A stretch of DNA of 64,000 nucleotides from Trichostrongylus colubriformis (lineage: Eukaryota; Nematoda; Chromadorea; Rhabditida; Trichostrongylidae): the NCBI GenBank assembly GCA_963978905.1, contig OZ022256.1, positions 37,682,001 to 37,746,000 on the forward strand, in the 5' to 3' direction. Below, one piece after another: positions 34,801 through 45,972 of this stretch. A program made the translations under genes and the position numbers. A model generated the notes under the pieces. It was given only the letters and a program-made list of their open reading frames with translations, was not told the DNA's origin and made no database searches. The first letter of the stretch is position 1, and each line of letters begins with the position of its first letter.

Positions 34801-36268
34801 CCGATCTGGAAGCGGTAGGTTCACCATGCGTATGACACTTTCGAACTTTTTCACCCAAGCCCCAGAGATATGGTCATCAGGTCGACATCTAATCAGGTCT
34901 TGGTAACGAGTTTATGGTGTATAATAGAGGTGGGTGTATAAAGACAATATCCTGGCAGCAAACTAGATGACTGCAGCTGACTATAAAGCGCGTCCGTGCT
35001 CTTTGTATATGTTCAGCCTCACGCCTCCTATCAATGCTTTTCGTGGAAGGTTAGTATTTTTTCTTGTAACAGTCAAGTGAATCGTCGCAGCTTTCTCTTC
35101 GGTCCTCGATGAAGCGGCAAAGATGAGCTCGGGGTGTTTGCAGCAGTTGAAGTGGAGTCGCCTTCAGAAGGCGGGGTGTGCAAGAAATATTCATAACTCA
35201 GATCCGACCAGTCGAAGGACCAGGAAAAATCGACGAAGCTCGGCGATGCTCAAGATGTGATAACCATATTTGAAGTGAGTGGAGATACCCTCACAATGGG
35301 TGAAGCGTGCAATCGATTAGCTCACTGTGAGAAAATCGTAATTCCTCTCAACGGAGCAGAGACCAAGCAAAAGCCCATTCAGTGTGGGACAGCTACGGGG
35401 GCAGGGTCAAGCCTCCGTTGAGGAATCCTCAACGGGGGAGGTCGTATTCCGCTAGGAGGGGGGTCGTAATCGTTAAGGTAGGCAGTGATCAACAGAATTT
35501 CTCAGGCTGAGGTTTAAAGTGTAAGGGGAGAAATGATAAAACCGATTATTAACATAATCATCATGGAAAACTCATGCACGGCGCGATTCACAACGAAGTC
35601 ACCCAATGTCAATGACCCTTTCGTTGGTCCGCTGACCGATTTCACGTACAGAGACACCTCTGAAATTTACCGATTAGCCGTGAGAAGCGGCATCTATCCA
35701 CGTGTATCACCGTGGATGAATACTCGAAACTATGGGATGAAGAAGAAAAATTAGCTGATATGGACTTATTTCATATCTTACTACGATCGCAAGTACGTAA
35801 CCTAGTAGTGTTAGCGGCCACTATGCGGACCGGAGGGACGTTTGTATTCATTGAGAATGTACATGAAATCCTCATGCATGGCGCATTCCACAGACAAGCT
35901 GACCGACCCTTCTCTCCCTTCCACTAGGCCTCTGACAGCGAAGGATGCATACTAGAAAAATTTCAGTAACAATGAATCAATTTTTCGGAAGAATCTTGGG
36001 AAGATCTCGCTAATTCAGAGAGGAAAAGATTTCCTTAACTAACTTTCCTGAACTTTTTTTGCTTCGTTTCAAAGATATGGCGTACCTCAGGTAGTCATTC
36101 GAAAGCGGCAACATAGCAGACCCTGCTTCACCAAAACGAGCTCATATGGTTAAGTTTGAAGGAAGTTATGGCCATTTAAATGAAACACTTCAAAATTCTC
36201 CTAATCTTATCCTCACCTGGGAACCCATATCGAGAACTAAGCAACCATTAGTGAAAGCAAGCGGCAAA

Positions 36269-37156
36269 TATTGAGTTGATTCATAATAAATCGGACAAAT
36301 TGACAAATTTTAATCATTGTCTACGACTTTTTAACGACAACTGGGATTCACTTGAAATATGCTCCATCTTTATCGATGACCTTCTGCCACGGGTTAGGCA
36401 GATCATGGATGCCCTTGCTTCAGAAGGCCGGAGGCTGGAGCTCGAAGAAGTTGCTTAGTGCCGTTTTGACGTCGTCGCGAGTTTTGAAGTCTTGGCCGTC
36501 CAGGTGGCGTTGGCTGTGGGAGAAAATGTGGAAATCTGAAGGGGCCAGGTCTGAGGAGTACGGTGGGTGTGGAAGCACGGTCCAACTGTACGACAGCAGC
36601 CCGGCCTTGGTTGATCTTGCAATGTGCGGTCTCGCGTTGTCGTGCTGGAAGTAGACATGTGATCGCCGCCGTTGCGAATTCACGGCATTTGCTCAATTCT
36701 CGTAATTGACGAACGTAGACGTCTACGGATACTGTTGTACCTTCATCGAGCAGCTCCCAGTATTCTACGCCGTGTATGCTCCACCAACCGCGGTTTCGTC
36801 TTCGATGGAATAGTCGCCTGACGCAAACTTCGAATGCCACAAGTACACTGTACTTCTGGCGGGGGCATGCTCCTTGTGAACTTCTTTTAGACGTCTGCCG
36901 ATATCTGCGGGTTCCTGATCAGATAGCGATAGAAGTAGTATGACGTTGCGGATGTGGTCTCTGGACGGCTTGAAATCGTGCGGCATGGTGGCGGAATGAA
37001 CCTACTTTGGAGTGATTATTTTGCGGCAGTTTGAAGAGCTTTTCATACTCATTCCAGCGGTACCTCGCTCGTCCATTTTCGTTAACTCGTTGCTGAGTTA
37101 TAATCTCTAGAAATCATCACTACCATTTGTCCGATTTATTATGAATCAACCTAATA
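36269..37156. mobile_element. mariner element 3, internally deleted
   Basis: TA at 36269-36270 and 37155-37156. The inverted ends read TTGATTCATAATAAATCGG then ACAAAT going inward, preceded by TATTGAG on the left and TATTAGG on the right. The size is 888 bp. The transposase lies on the minus strand and lacks its middle. Copy A at 34499-34500 shows the unoccupied TA. Confidence 0.9.
36300..36986 (-). pseudogene. mariner transposase, middle deleted
   Basis: The N-terminal frame starts at 36986 with MPHDFKPSRDHIRNVILL and STVYLWHSKFASGDYSIED, the N-terminal helix-turn-helix of mariner-like transposases. After a junction near 36680-36765 the second frame reads VYFQHDNARPHIARSTKAG and SSDLAPSDFHIFSHSQRH, the blocks carrying the second and third catalytic Asp. 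It ends near 36330 with the usual C-terminal sequence. The first catalytic Asp and its surroundings are missing and the halves are in different frames. Inactive. Confidence 0.88.
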
Positions 37157-37250
37157 GATAGGTCTGAGGGAGTTATTATGAAATCAGTTCACAGCTGTTT
37201 GAAAGATGGGCTTTAGGTGAAGTTGAAAGTATTTTAAGAAGGTCGGAATT

Positions 37251-38042
37251 TATAGGGTCCGCCAGTAAGGCACTCGATCTTTAAAACGAAATAAAGCAAG
37301 TTGTGTGAAAGGTATAAATTGAATTTATTTTCTGTTTGGAAGAGTATTCGAAGGCATTTTGTGTGGAAAATAACATCGTTCAAATGGCCAACTCGGCTTC
37401 GCTTGGTGTTATTTTTTTTTATCAGGCAACCAAAAAAGTTCGTGCGGTTTTTTCTAATTGGTTTTTTATGCAATGTATGAAATGAACTTCGCTGAAAGTT
37501 TGCCCAGGAGGGTTATTTGGGGTGCTGGTCACGAATATGACATCCGGTCTTAGCGTTTGCGCCAATTTGGTGCAATTGCACCGTGTGGGTGCAACAACTC
37601 GTTTCACCAAAATCGCTGGATTTTTGTCCAGGGGAGTTTCTGGGAAAACGAATGTCATATTCGTGATCAGCATCCTGAATAGCTCCTAGATGACAATTTC
37701 AAACAAAGTTGGTGAAGAACAGTTGTTGCACCGATTGGCGCAAACGCCAAAAACGGATGTCATATTCGTGATCAGCACCCCAAATAACCCTCTGGGCAAA
37801 GTTTCAGCGAAGTTCAGCAATACATTGCATAGAAATATCAATTGGAAAAAACCGCGCGAACTTTCTTTGTTGGTTGCCTAATAAAAAAGTAACACCAAGC
37901 CAAGACGAGCTGGTCATTTGAACGATGTTATTTCCCATACAAAATGCCTTCAAACACTCTTTCAAACAAGAAATTTATACCTCTCACACAACTTGCTTTA
38001 TTTCATTTTAGAGATCGAGCGCACTTATTGGCGGACCCTATA
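37251..38042. mobile_element. near-perfect palindromic DNA transposon
   Basis: A TA duplication (37251-37252, 38041-38042) flanks ends reading TAGGGTCCGCCARTAAG inward. The two arms of about 330 bp each are inverted copies, interrupted mainly by about 150 bp in the centre (roughly 37585-37730), which itself contains further inverted pieces (ATGTCATATTCGTGATCAGC). It has no transposase. Long inverted repeats of this kind are typical of foldback or Tc/mariner-associated non-autonomous elements of nematodes. Confidence 0.82.
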
Positions 38043-38310
38043 GTATGGGGAAAATAACGCGCTCCATCGTGATCGCCGCGCGCAGCTGTAGTAGCCACCA
38101 TCGATCAGATGGGGCGCTGTATAACGTATTACATGGCTCCTTTTTAGCTTTTCTCTTACCTTTTAACTTTTCTATTCTTATTTTTTGATCCTTTATTTCT
38201 GCCCTATGATTTCCATGACTATTAGGCCTTCTCCTTTGTCATCAGCATATTATTAGCGTTGTATTAGTGGTCGGCAACGCTTTCGTTCCGGAATATAAAT
38301 ACTGGAATTG

Positions 38311-40128
38311 TAGGCTTCTTATGTTAGACGATTTTGTTTTGGAATATGAGTACTGAGCTTTGTTAGGTCCTTATTTCTCTCTTTTGTCAGGAGTTTGGCT
38401 TTGCCTCAGTATTTTTTTACCATAGGCTCTTGATTTCCCTTGTGGATCGCACTGGCTTGGTAGAAACCACAGAGGAATTACTCTAGTTATGTTACGAGTT
38501 GATTCCAGTTTTTTCTTACCCTTAGGCTAGCTCTTAATTTCCTCGATGAATCGCATAAACTGAGTAAAAACCACAAAAATAGAGTAAGCTGAAGGAAAGG
38601 AAGAAGGTCGTATGGAGGCCTCATCTCCAGGGTTCGTATTTTTTAGAAATTAGCCTCTACGCCGCGCTTGACCCTGACAAAGAGTGAACACTGTCATGCC
38701 CATGGACGCGATGCAAGACCACGATCAATGTAGTGAGTCCGTCATATCTGATAGTTTTTTTTCGTTTCATGAATGCTTTTCCGATTATATTCTCTGATAT
38801 TTGGGAAAATCAACGTTTATCGCTTTTAGAACGTTGAAACAAGCCGGCTGCAATTTGAATGTAGTTGAGAAATCACTTTCAAATACCGATTGAATTCAGC
38901 TCAAATATCTGTAGGTTTACTCCATGTGTATCCTCCTTTCGCTGCAGAGAAGTTTGCTTTTGTGATTTCCTCTCACTTTGCAAAGAGCTACTTTTATTAG
39001 GTTGTCCGGAAAGTGATGAGACAGAATTTGTAGTACTACGTAGTACTACCACTCTACCTGACGCACGAAGAACATCGTGTACCGTGGATTATTTTGGTTC
39101 ACATAGAATCTACCCAAATCGTTTGAAGATTACGACCGCTTAAAAATGCGTCAGCTCTTCCTGCACTTTGCAGCTCGTGGACTCAATGCAGTCAAGAATA
39201 GCGCATTACTTTTATCCAAAGGCAGTATGCTTCAGTTTTCTTCTTAATGGTTTCTCTCTCAAATCAGATATGTAATTGTGATTACTGATTGATACCAGTT
39301 GCCCCATAAAAAATTCGTAGACAATTCGGGAAGTGGGTGTGAAGCCACTCAGTTGTAAAACTGTTATTGATTGTCTATCTTTCGTTGGCACTCGATTTTA
39401 ATTACCACATGAGTTCGTCACGAATGTATCGCTCGAGAAACCTTCAAAAAAACCTTTTCTGGTATGAGGGGATTTCTTGTTTGTTCAATCCAGAAGCATT
39501 GTTAGTAAAAGGGTTGACAAGAAAGAATGAAGGATTTGAAAACGTGAAGAGGTGAAATGTATAAAGGTTTCCACCAATTTTCCGCAGCAAAAATCTACGA
39601 AACTTGCATTTATTGTTTTGTAAAGAGGGGCTGACCTGTATCATTTTCTCTGGAACCACGTCGATATCTTGCGGTTGACCTTCTCAATAATGGAAGGGAG
39701 ATCTGACATGGATGGCGTCTCTTTCCTACTTAACCAAATGACAACTGAGATCGTTATCGTTATCCTTTAAAAAAATGTTTTCCAGTTCTTCTCTGAGTGA
39801 CCTCATATTTCTTCAAACATGAAAGAAGAGACCGTTCCCTGTTTTCCTCGATGTACCAGACTGCAAGACTACGTCCATGAAAGCGAGAGATATCAATTTT
39901 GCACAAAGGATTACAGGCCAATCGAATTTCACGATTGTATGGATTGGTAATCGCGCTCCCTTCCCTTCATGAACAGTTGAGCTCCCAATAGTCATGCTTC
40001 AAATGCTGGAGATTCAAACTATACATGCGGTGGAAGCTACGCTCACAGGAATCTTACAAAAGCTGGAAGAGTAATAGGCAAAGCATTAGCTGGAATGATT
40101 TATCACAGTGACATTCTCGAGCTGCTCT
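38311..40128. other. intergenic with solitary mariner-type end
   Basis: No gene. At 38996 the sequence TATTAGGTTGTCCGGAAAG is a typical mariner terminal repeat, but no matching inverted end was found nearby. It is followed at 39031 by two adjacent copies of the palindromic decamer GTAGTACTAC. A GGTCGTATGG...GGTTCGTATT pair at 38606-38640 relates to the dispersed doublet motif. Two tandem copies of a 100-120 bp unit with TTAGGCT...AAACCACA occur at 38400-38580. Confidence 0.4.
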
Positions 40129-40607
40129 TCACATTCTGTAGAACGTTCCGTGCTTATACTTCGTCGCTGTTCCAACTGTAGGTGACAGTTTGAGGGGAAC
40201 AAGACGTTTACGCAGTAAATACGCCATTAGTGCTGCCAATGAAATCACGACCAGATGATACACCATGATGTACTTGTAGCCAGAGTGTTCAAATAGAGCC
40301 CTAAAACGAGCCATGGCAATGTGTCTCCATACATATGCAATCCATTTGTCTCACGTTGAAAATATAGGAACGGTGAAGTGTGCCATACTTCCTGTGAACG
40401 CGAATAATCCTTGCATTGTTCCCTGGAGTATTTTGGATGAGTGTTTCTTAGATCATTATGCTAATCCAATACTTTAGAGAAAATTCGCGAACCTGTTTCC
40501 GGGGACCAAGTATCTCCGATAGAAGCGTGTTTGTTGAAGCAGATACCAGTGGGTAGGCAAAACCTTGAACGACGGCGAAGTTGAAAAGATACAGTGCCAT
40601 TGGAACC
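40129..40607 (-). CDS. MFSD8/CLN7-like transporter, C-terminal exons
   Basis: Three consecutive exons, read downward. 40607-40493 encodes VPMALYLFNFAVVQGF and YPLVSASTNTLLSEILGPRK. 40422-40355 encodes GTMQGLFAFTGSMAHF. 40300-40129 encodes ALFEHSGYKYIMVYHLVV, a final membrane helix, LLRKRLVPLKLSP and the stop. The junctions use CAG/GT-type donors and acceptors ending TCACAG, CTCCAG and TTTTAG, and the frames join in phase. The pattern (conserved GP-R-x-QG between late helices) is that of MFSD8/CLN7-type major-facilitator proteins, polytopic lysosomal membrane transporters whose loss causes a neuronal ceroid lipofuscinosis in humans. Exons for roughly TM7-8 were not found between here and 49303. 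Confidence 0.72.
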
Positions 40608-41416
40608 CTGTGAGACTGTGTACTACTTGTGGGAACATCTCATCTGCGACTTTCTAATAACCTCAACAACTGTGGTAGACCAAGTGGTAGATTCTTTGCT
40701 GAGCCTACGAACTGTTTCAGTATTCATTCTTCTGCCTAACGTCTCGGAAAATCGCCTTCTTCAGATCCTGTAAAGCAGAAGCATATATGTGAAACAGAAC
40801 GTCGATTACCATTTTTCAAATTACAGGAAGAGTCTAACATGAACGTGAAGGATTTCTAAGAGACATACTGAGAAACTGCTTATATTACAGGAATTTGGTA
40901 CAGTAAGTTGGCACTTCGAGCTGATATTCTTCAGCGGTGCTGTGAATGTGCTTTTAGCTCCCAATGTCAGGTCATATTACCATGAAGAGCACCCCAGAGA
41001 CATTGCGCTAAAACTATGGGTTACTGATCATTGCGGAATCACCGTCATGATGCCCTACATGCATGAAATTTCAACCCCTCCCGCCGCCTGTCGCCCCGCC
41101 ACTGAATGCACGTCTTTCAACCCGAAACGCCGCATCGGCGTCTCCGAGGGGGATCAATTGCCTAGATCGAGACTACGTGGTTCCCCAAACGGCATCGGTC
41201 CTTTGAAAATCGTTACGCGAGCATTTTTTCTATTGATCTTGGAATTCTTTGCTTTGATCAATGGCGTCTCGAGAGTTTTACGAGCTGAAATCTCCGTTCA
41301 CGCGTCAGAATCGTCTTCAACATTCGTCTACATCAGCATGGTGTAGGACTCTGTGCAAACCCAGGTGGGTCAATGTTTTAAATTTTTCTGTTAGTCCAGG
41401 CTACCTGGCTCTAATG
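40608..41416. other. probable intron sequence of the MFSD8-like gene
   Basis: Lies between the C-terminal exons and the gypsy element. It contains an acceptor-like TGCTTTACAG on the minus strand near 40770 followed by a short open stretch that does not resemble the transporter. The plus ORF at 40942-41346 (134 codons) has no recognisable domain. Confidence 0.35.
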
Positions 41417-41575
41417 TGTTACGACCAGTTCTTGTCGAAGACTTTTTTGCAGGAATAAAACTTGACCTCAGACGAGATATTCATATACAGCTCGACAAAC
41501 ATGACAACAAAGAGGTCACAAACGGCTTTATTGCTGTAAATAATCTTCATTTCCATAACGCCTCTCCCTTGAGAT
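41417..41575 (-). repeat. gypsy 3' LTR
   Basis: Clear match to the 5' LTR over the first 105 bp from the GTAACA end (41417-41521), weaker beyond. Its outer end is the element boundary; the inner boundary is approximate. Confidence 0.6.
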
Positions 41576-41708
41576 GGACGCTTCAAACGTACCTCTTCTT
41601 CTTGGAGTGGGGAGGGGGGGGTTGAGGGTTGACCATCAGTCGCTCTTCTGCGTGTCGTAGTTTGAGCGGGCTTTGTCTTGCAGCTTCTCCTGTTAGTAAT
41701 GCCGTTGC

Positions 41709-42700
41709 TTAGGAGGTGTCCACTGACGTAGGTTTAGGTGTGGCTTCAGCTATAGGATGTGTTGTTCTCGTATCTTGCGACATACGCATTGGCTTCGAGT
41801 TGAGTAGAAGCGGTAGGTCGGCGGGCTCTATCATTATGTCTAGCTCATGTGAACAATTTTCAGCGTTCATGCATAATAGATTCGTGTAACGTTTCCGAAT
41901 TTGTCCGTCGACCAACACATCGTAAAACTTTTTCCCGTATCTCTTCTTGACCTGTTGTCTGTCGTGATTTTCTTGAACGGTAGTGTGTAGTCCATACTAA
42001 CTCGCCAACATTGAACTCCCCCCTTCGGCTCCGTGATGGCGGTATTGTTCCTCCATTTTATGACAACGAGTGTTGTCGCGTGTCGCAACCGATGGCTCCA
42101 AAAGACTCAGTCCAGTCCGGATTTCTCTTCCCAAAGAGACTTCGGCCGGTGATTTTCCCCCTAGTGTGGACGAGCATGGAGTTCGGCGGTACATCAGCAG
42201 AGATCTTTGTCGTGCTTTAGCTGCTGATAGGTTTTTCCTTACCTTCTCATAGTTCCTTTTAGAAGTGTCGGCGAAGCGTTCTGCTTGCCCGTCATGTGTC
42301 ATTTCATGTGTCTGATGCCATTGGTGTTGCAGAAGTCTTCGGAATCTTTGGGATGTGAACTGAGGTCCGTTATCTGTCACTAATGTCCGCGGGTTACCAA
42401 TGTCCGCGGGTTACCAAACTGAGCGAAAAGACGACGTAACTCTCGGATTGTACTGCATGTCGTTGTTGAAAACATTTCGACAATTGCTGGCCATTTCGAG
42501 GAGGCGTCGACGACCACGAGATAGATTTTTCCATCTGCTGATTCAGCGAAATCGGCGTGCATGCGATTCCATGGCTTATCTTCCACTGGCCACGAGCAAA
42601 GTGTCCTCGCACTGAGTTCTTCGCCATATCCTGGCAGAGACGACAAGTTCAAACAAATCTCTCAATGACGTGGTTGATGTTCATCCAGTATACGTAGTTT
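41709..42700 (-). pseudogene. gypsy integrase remnant
   Basis: The core reads WNRMHADFAESADGKIYL and VVVDASSKWPAIVEMF, with the first catalytic Asp. It reaches FGNPRTLVT, where a 17-bp tandem duplication shifts the frame, and resumes with TDNGPQFTSQRF, carrying the second catalytic Asp. The downstream part includes LLMYRRTPCSSTLGGKSPAE and LGREIRTGLSLL. The C-terminal tail to about 41867 is in a different frame again. It would insert the DNA copy. Confidence 0.8.
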
Positions 42701-42901
42701 CTGGCGAGCGACTTTATACGAGTCGTCCCGGAATGAACGTCGTAAAGTTCGCTAAGTATCGTATTCTGTAAAACATTCGGGATCGAAATGCTATCTCTGA
42801 TAAGTTGGCATCCATTTTGTGTAGAGAGTGATCCTCTGTAAGAATCTTGCAGCCTCAGATTTTTTCTTTGGCCAATCTCCCCTCCACACGAAATTCAGAA
42901 C

Positions 42902-44420
42902 TCATTGCAGAACGGGATCTCTAGATGTTTCTTCCGCTATTTTTTTCATATCAACTAGCGATTTCGATAATGCATTGGAGAATGTGGCGCACGAATCTTC
43001 TCCGATTGTGGTAATAGCTACATTTTCTTCGATTGTCAGCTGATCCGCGATGAAGCGGGATAGTGACTCTGCTTGTCCGAAGGGAGTATTTTGATGCTGA
43101 ATAGTGAAGTCGTAGTTCTTCACCATGAGAGCCCAGCGTTGGAGTCTATTAAGTGCATAAATGAACACTTCTTTCTCACTTTCGAAAATCGCTTGAAGTG
43201 GCTTGTGATCAGTGAACAGCTTGGGATGGCGTTCGTAGATATAACGGTAAAACTTCCTCAAGGCGAACGTAATGGCGAGAGCCGTCTTCTCTACTTGTCC
43301 GTCATTCTTTTCGGCAGCTGTTAAGGAACGGCACACGTGATGTTTTGCTTTCTCCGTTCCATCCGAAAAGCGGCGGCTAATCAGTGTTCCCATCCCATAC
43401 TCCGTGCGTCGGCCGCGACGAGTATTTCCTTTTTGAGATCCTAGTGAGTAAGCAGGAGATCCGAGACCAGCACATCCTTGGCGCGTTGGAATGCGTCTTG
43501 ACACTCGGCAGACCACTTGAACGGGACATCTTCTTCGGCAGATCATCAACGGTGCACGCAGTTATCGCATCTCACTGGTGAAGTGCCAGCAATAATTGAG
43601 CATCCCCAGGAACGACCGCACCTGGCCGATGTCCGTGGAGTGTGGCTTCTTGCGAATTACCTCAATCTTGGCGGGATCGGTTCGGCGTCCTGTAGCATCG
43701 ATTATATATCCTAGGTATCGGAGTTGAGGCATCTGGAAATTGCGTTTTTCGATCCGGACACGGAAGCCATGATCGTATATCTTTTTGAACAAATTTTTCA
43801 GATTAGCGATATGCTCTCGATATCGCGGCCTGTGACAATAACATCATCGAGGTATGCAGCGCAGCCTTTGAGTCCGCAAATCATAGAAGCAATGATTTGC
43901 TGGAAGATGCCGGACGCAGACTTGACACCAAATGAAAGACGGTCTTAATGTAAAAGTCTTATTTAGGTTAACAGCTCCTACGCATCGTCGTAGACTTCGA
44001 CTTGAGAATAAGCATCCACAAGGTCTATCTGCGTGAATGTTATGCCGCCATAGAGTTTTGTAAAAACATCGTCCGGGATTGGTAAAGGATGTTTATGCAA
44101 CATGGGGCATCGTTCAGGCCCGTTGAAAAATCAGCACAGAGTCGTAAGTCCCGTCTGGTTTCTCGATCGGTGGTGCCCAGGCAGAGTAGTCGACTGGGAA
44201 AGTATGTGTTCTGCGGGTAGGCGGTCTATCTCGCTGTCTACAGTGGCGACGTAAGTGTATGGCACACGGCGCTTCTTCTTGAGAACAGGTTGAGCATCTG
44301 GCTTTAGTTAAAGGGTTGCTTTCGTCTTAGTGCATCGTCCGAGTCCTGCCTCGAATACGTCAGCGTAGTTGGCTTACAGCTCAGCGACAATTTCTCCTCA
44401 ACAGGCAGCCGCAGGATCCG
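42902..44420 (-). pseudogene. gypsy reverse transcriptase and RNase H remnants
   Basis: The reverse transcriptase palm motif AAYLDDVIVTGRDIES is encoded at about 43800-43862 (YLDD at 43843-43854). The connection region QMPQLRYLGYIIDATGRRTD and VRSFLGMLNYCWHF follows at 43562-43792. RNase H-like sequence KTALAITFALRKFYRYIY and PLQAIFESEKEVFIYALNR occupies 42902-43549, after which the tether region runs on. Frameshifts separate all three. These are the enzymes that copy the RNA genome; none is intact. Confidence 0.78.
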
Positions 44421-44579
44421 CAATGATGGTTACACCACTGATTTATCTTTGCATTGGTTCTACCAATTCAGAGATCCTCTGGATCCATTCTCAGCCGAAG
44501 ATGTCGAAGTTGTCGGTGATGTAATAGCATTCTCGCCCTCGAGGACGTCCTCCAACCTCGACATCTTCGGCTGGGATTG

Positions 44580-44890
44580 TCCGCTCCTTAGCACAAAATC
44601 AACCAATATGGATCCATGCGTTGCAGTTCTTGTTCCATTGGCGGCGTTTATAATCGTGTTGCAGTTTTGTAGTTGCGATTTGCCGAGTTTTTCCCAGCTC
44701 GATTTGGAGCGTTATCAAAGCTCCAGTATCGAGTAAGAGATTCAAGTGAGCCATTTACTTCAACTTCCATGTGTGATTGGGTGTGTTTGGCGGCCTCGAT
44801 GCTGTCGATCTGGTAGTTCTTTGTGCCGTAACGTCTGATCTGCGGGCATGACGGTGATGTTGCTTCCTGAATTCTAGATCGTGCACTGCA
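44580..44890 (-). pseudogene. gypsy protease remnant
   Basis: On the minus strand the frame reads LLLDTGALITLQIELGKT, with an intact DTGA catalytic signature of retropepsins. The zinc-knuckle/protease linker just upstream (CPQIRRYGTKNY) is in another frame. It would cleave Gag-Pol. Confidence 0.6.
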
Positions 44891-44927
44891 GTGAAGCGCA
44901 TTAGATTTATTGATTCTTTAATCCTGC

Positions 44928-45775
44928 TTATATTTGATTTTTCCTCCTTTCCTTTTTCTTATTAACATAGTTAATCGTAGCACTACCGTTGATTGCGTTT
45001 TCCAACATTCTTGCGTCTTCTTTGTATGCCTTTATAAGTTGACATTCAGCAGTAAGGTCCTTGATCGTAATGTCCTCACCTTGGTCCAGCTTCCTTAATC
45101 CGTGTTCTGTAATCCGCGTATTCGGCTCCCTGGAATCCAGCAACGTAGACGAGACACTGCAGACCATCGAAGTTCGTCGAATCAAATTTGACGTCAGAAC
45201 ATCGTGCTTTGACAAGCGTTTCATAGCTGTTGAAATCCTGATGGTCATACTGAATTCCAAGACATTCAAATCGTCGACGGGATAATGTCTTACCAGAGCT
45301 AAAAAGACGATCCATCGTGACAGTTGCTCTATCCTAGGAGAGGTCCGAGGGATACCTCGGTGTAATCGAACCGCAGAAAAGCTGGTGGCTATCTTCACCC
45401 AGACGGCTGACAAGTTGTCGTTTGGGTCCATGCAGTTGTTGCTGAACACGTCTTTAAAACACTTGTACCAGATATCGAACGTTTTTCCGTTTTCCGCATC
45501 GAAATTAAATCTATCAATGCGTCGGCACAGCGAGTCGAGAATACTGCCTTCCGACTGCTGGGGCTCCATTCATCCGCATTTCCATCTTCTCTGAGGCGCG
45601 CACGAAGAAGTCAGACCTCTCCTTCTGCCACTGCTGCATGAACTCCAACGTCATACCCTGCTCCTTTTGCTTGCATTTTAGTGTCTTTTCCTGCTGCTTC
45701 TGCATGTACTCCAGTGCCTTCTTCTGGTGCTCCATCCGGCTCTGCATGAGGGAAAGCATTCGGCCAGCTTGTCCA
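44928..45775 (-). pseudogene. gypsy gag remnant
   Basis: The start frame near 45772 (MDKLAE) is separated by a frameshift from MLSLMQSRMEHQKKALEYMQ, a Gln/Lys/Met-rich coiled coil. A further frameshift leads into the capsid-like part (RIDRFNFDAENGKTFDIWYK, DVFSNNCMDPND, then LKHDV-like blocks), resembling the gag region common in invertebrate gypsy elements. It ends in a basic tail KKKERRKNQI. Gag would form the particle and package RNA. Three or more lesions make it non-functional. Confidence 0.68.
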
Positions 45776-45801
45776 TAAGTTCTTCGCCCTGATCGGCAGT
45801 T

Positions 45802-45972
45802 GTTACACCAGTTCTTGTCGAAGACTTTATTGCAGGGATAAAACTCAACCTCACTCAGTCGAGGTGTTTATATACATCTCGACAAACCTGATAACAAAGA
45901 GATCACACGTAGTCTTTTCTATAACATCAAGCAGAATGATCTACGGGTCTGCAACACATATCCCTCCCAACA
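45802..45972 (-). repeat. gypsy 5' LTR
   Basis: 171 bp with TG...CA ends on the minus strand. Gag begins only about 30 bp downstream, leaving little room for a long leader. Confidence 0.65.

Larger units (their letters stand above)
35404..38310 (+). repeat. dispersed repeat, copy B, interrupted by two transposons
   Basis: Second copy of the 34020 unit, 1384 bp downstream. It has about 450 bp (roughly 35770-36225) absent from copy A. Mariner element 3 is inserted after GCGGCAAATA at 36270, and the palindromic element after GGAATTTA at 37252. Repeat sequence resumes after 38042 (GTATGGGG...) and runs to CGCTTTCGTTCC near 38290. Confidence 0.65.
41417..45972 (-). mobile_element. Ty3/gypsy LTR retrotransposon, degraded
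   Basis: A 4.56-kb element in the same orientation as the MFSD8-like gene. The LTRs (about 45802-45972 and 41417-41575) share CCAGTTCTTGTCGAAGACTT, CTCGACAAAC and AACAAAGAG. On the minus strand the 5' LTR runs TGTTGGGAGGG...GGTGTAACA. Gag, protease, reverse transcriptase, RNase H and integrase remnants occur in order, with many frameshifts. No flanking target duplication could be recognised. Confidence 0.8.

Noticed and set aside
37422..37881. Two similar ORFs in opposite orientation
   Set aside because: Mirror images produced by the palindromic element's arms; no domain.
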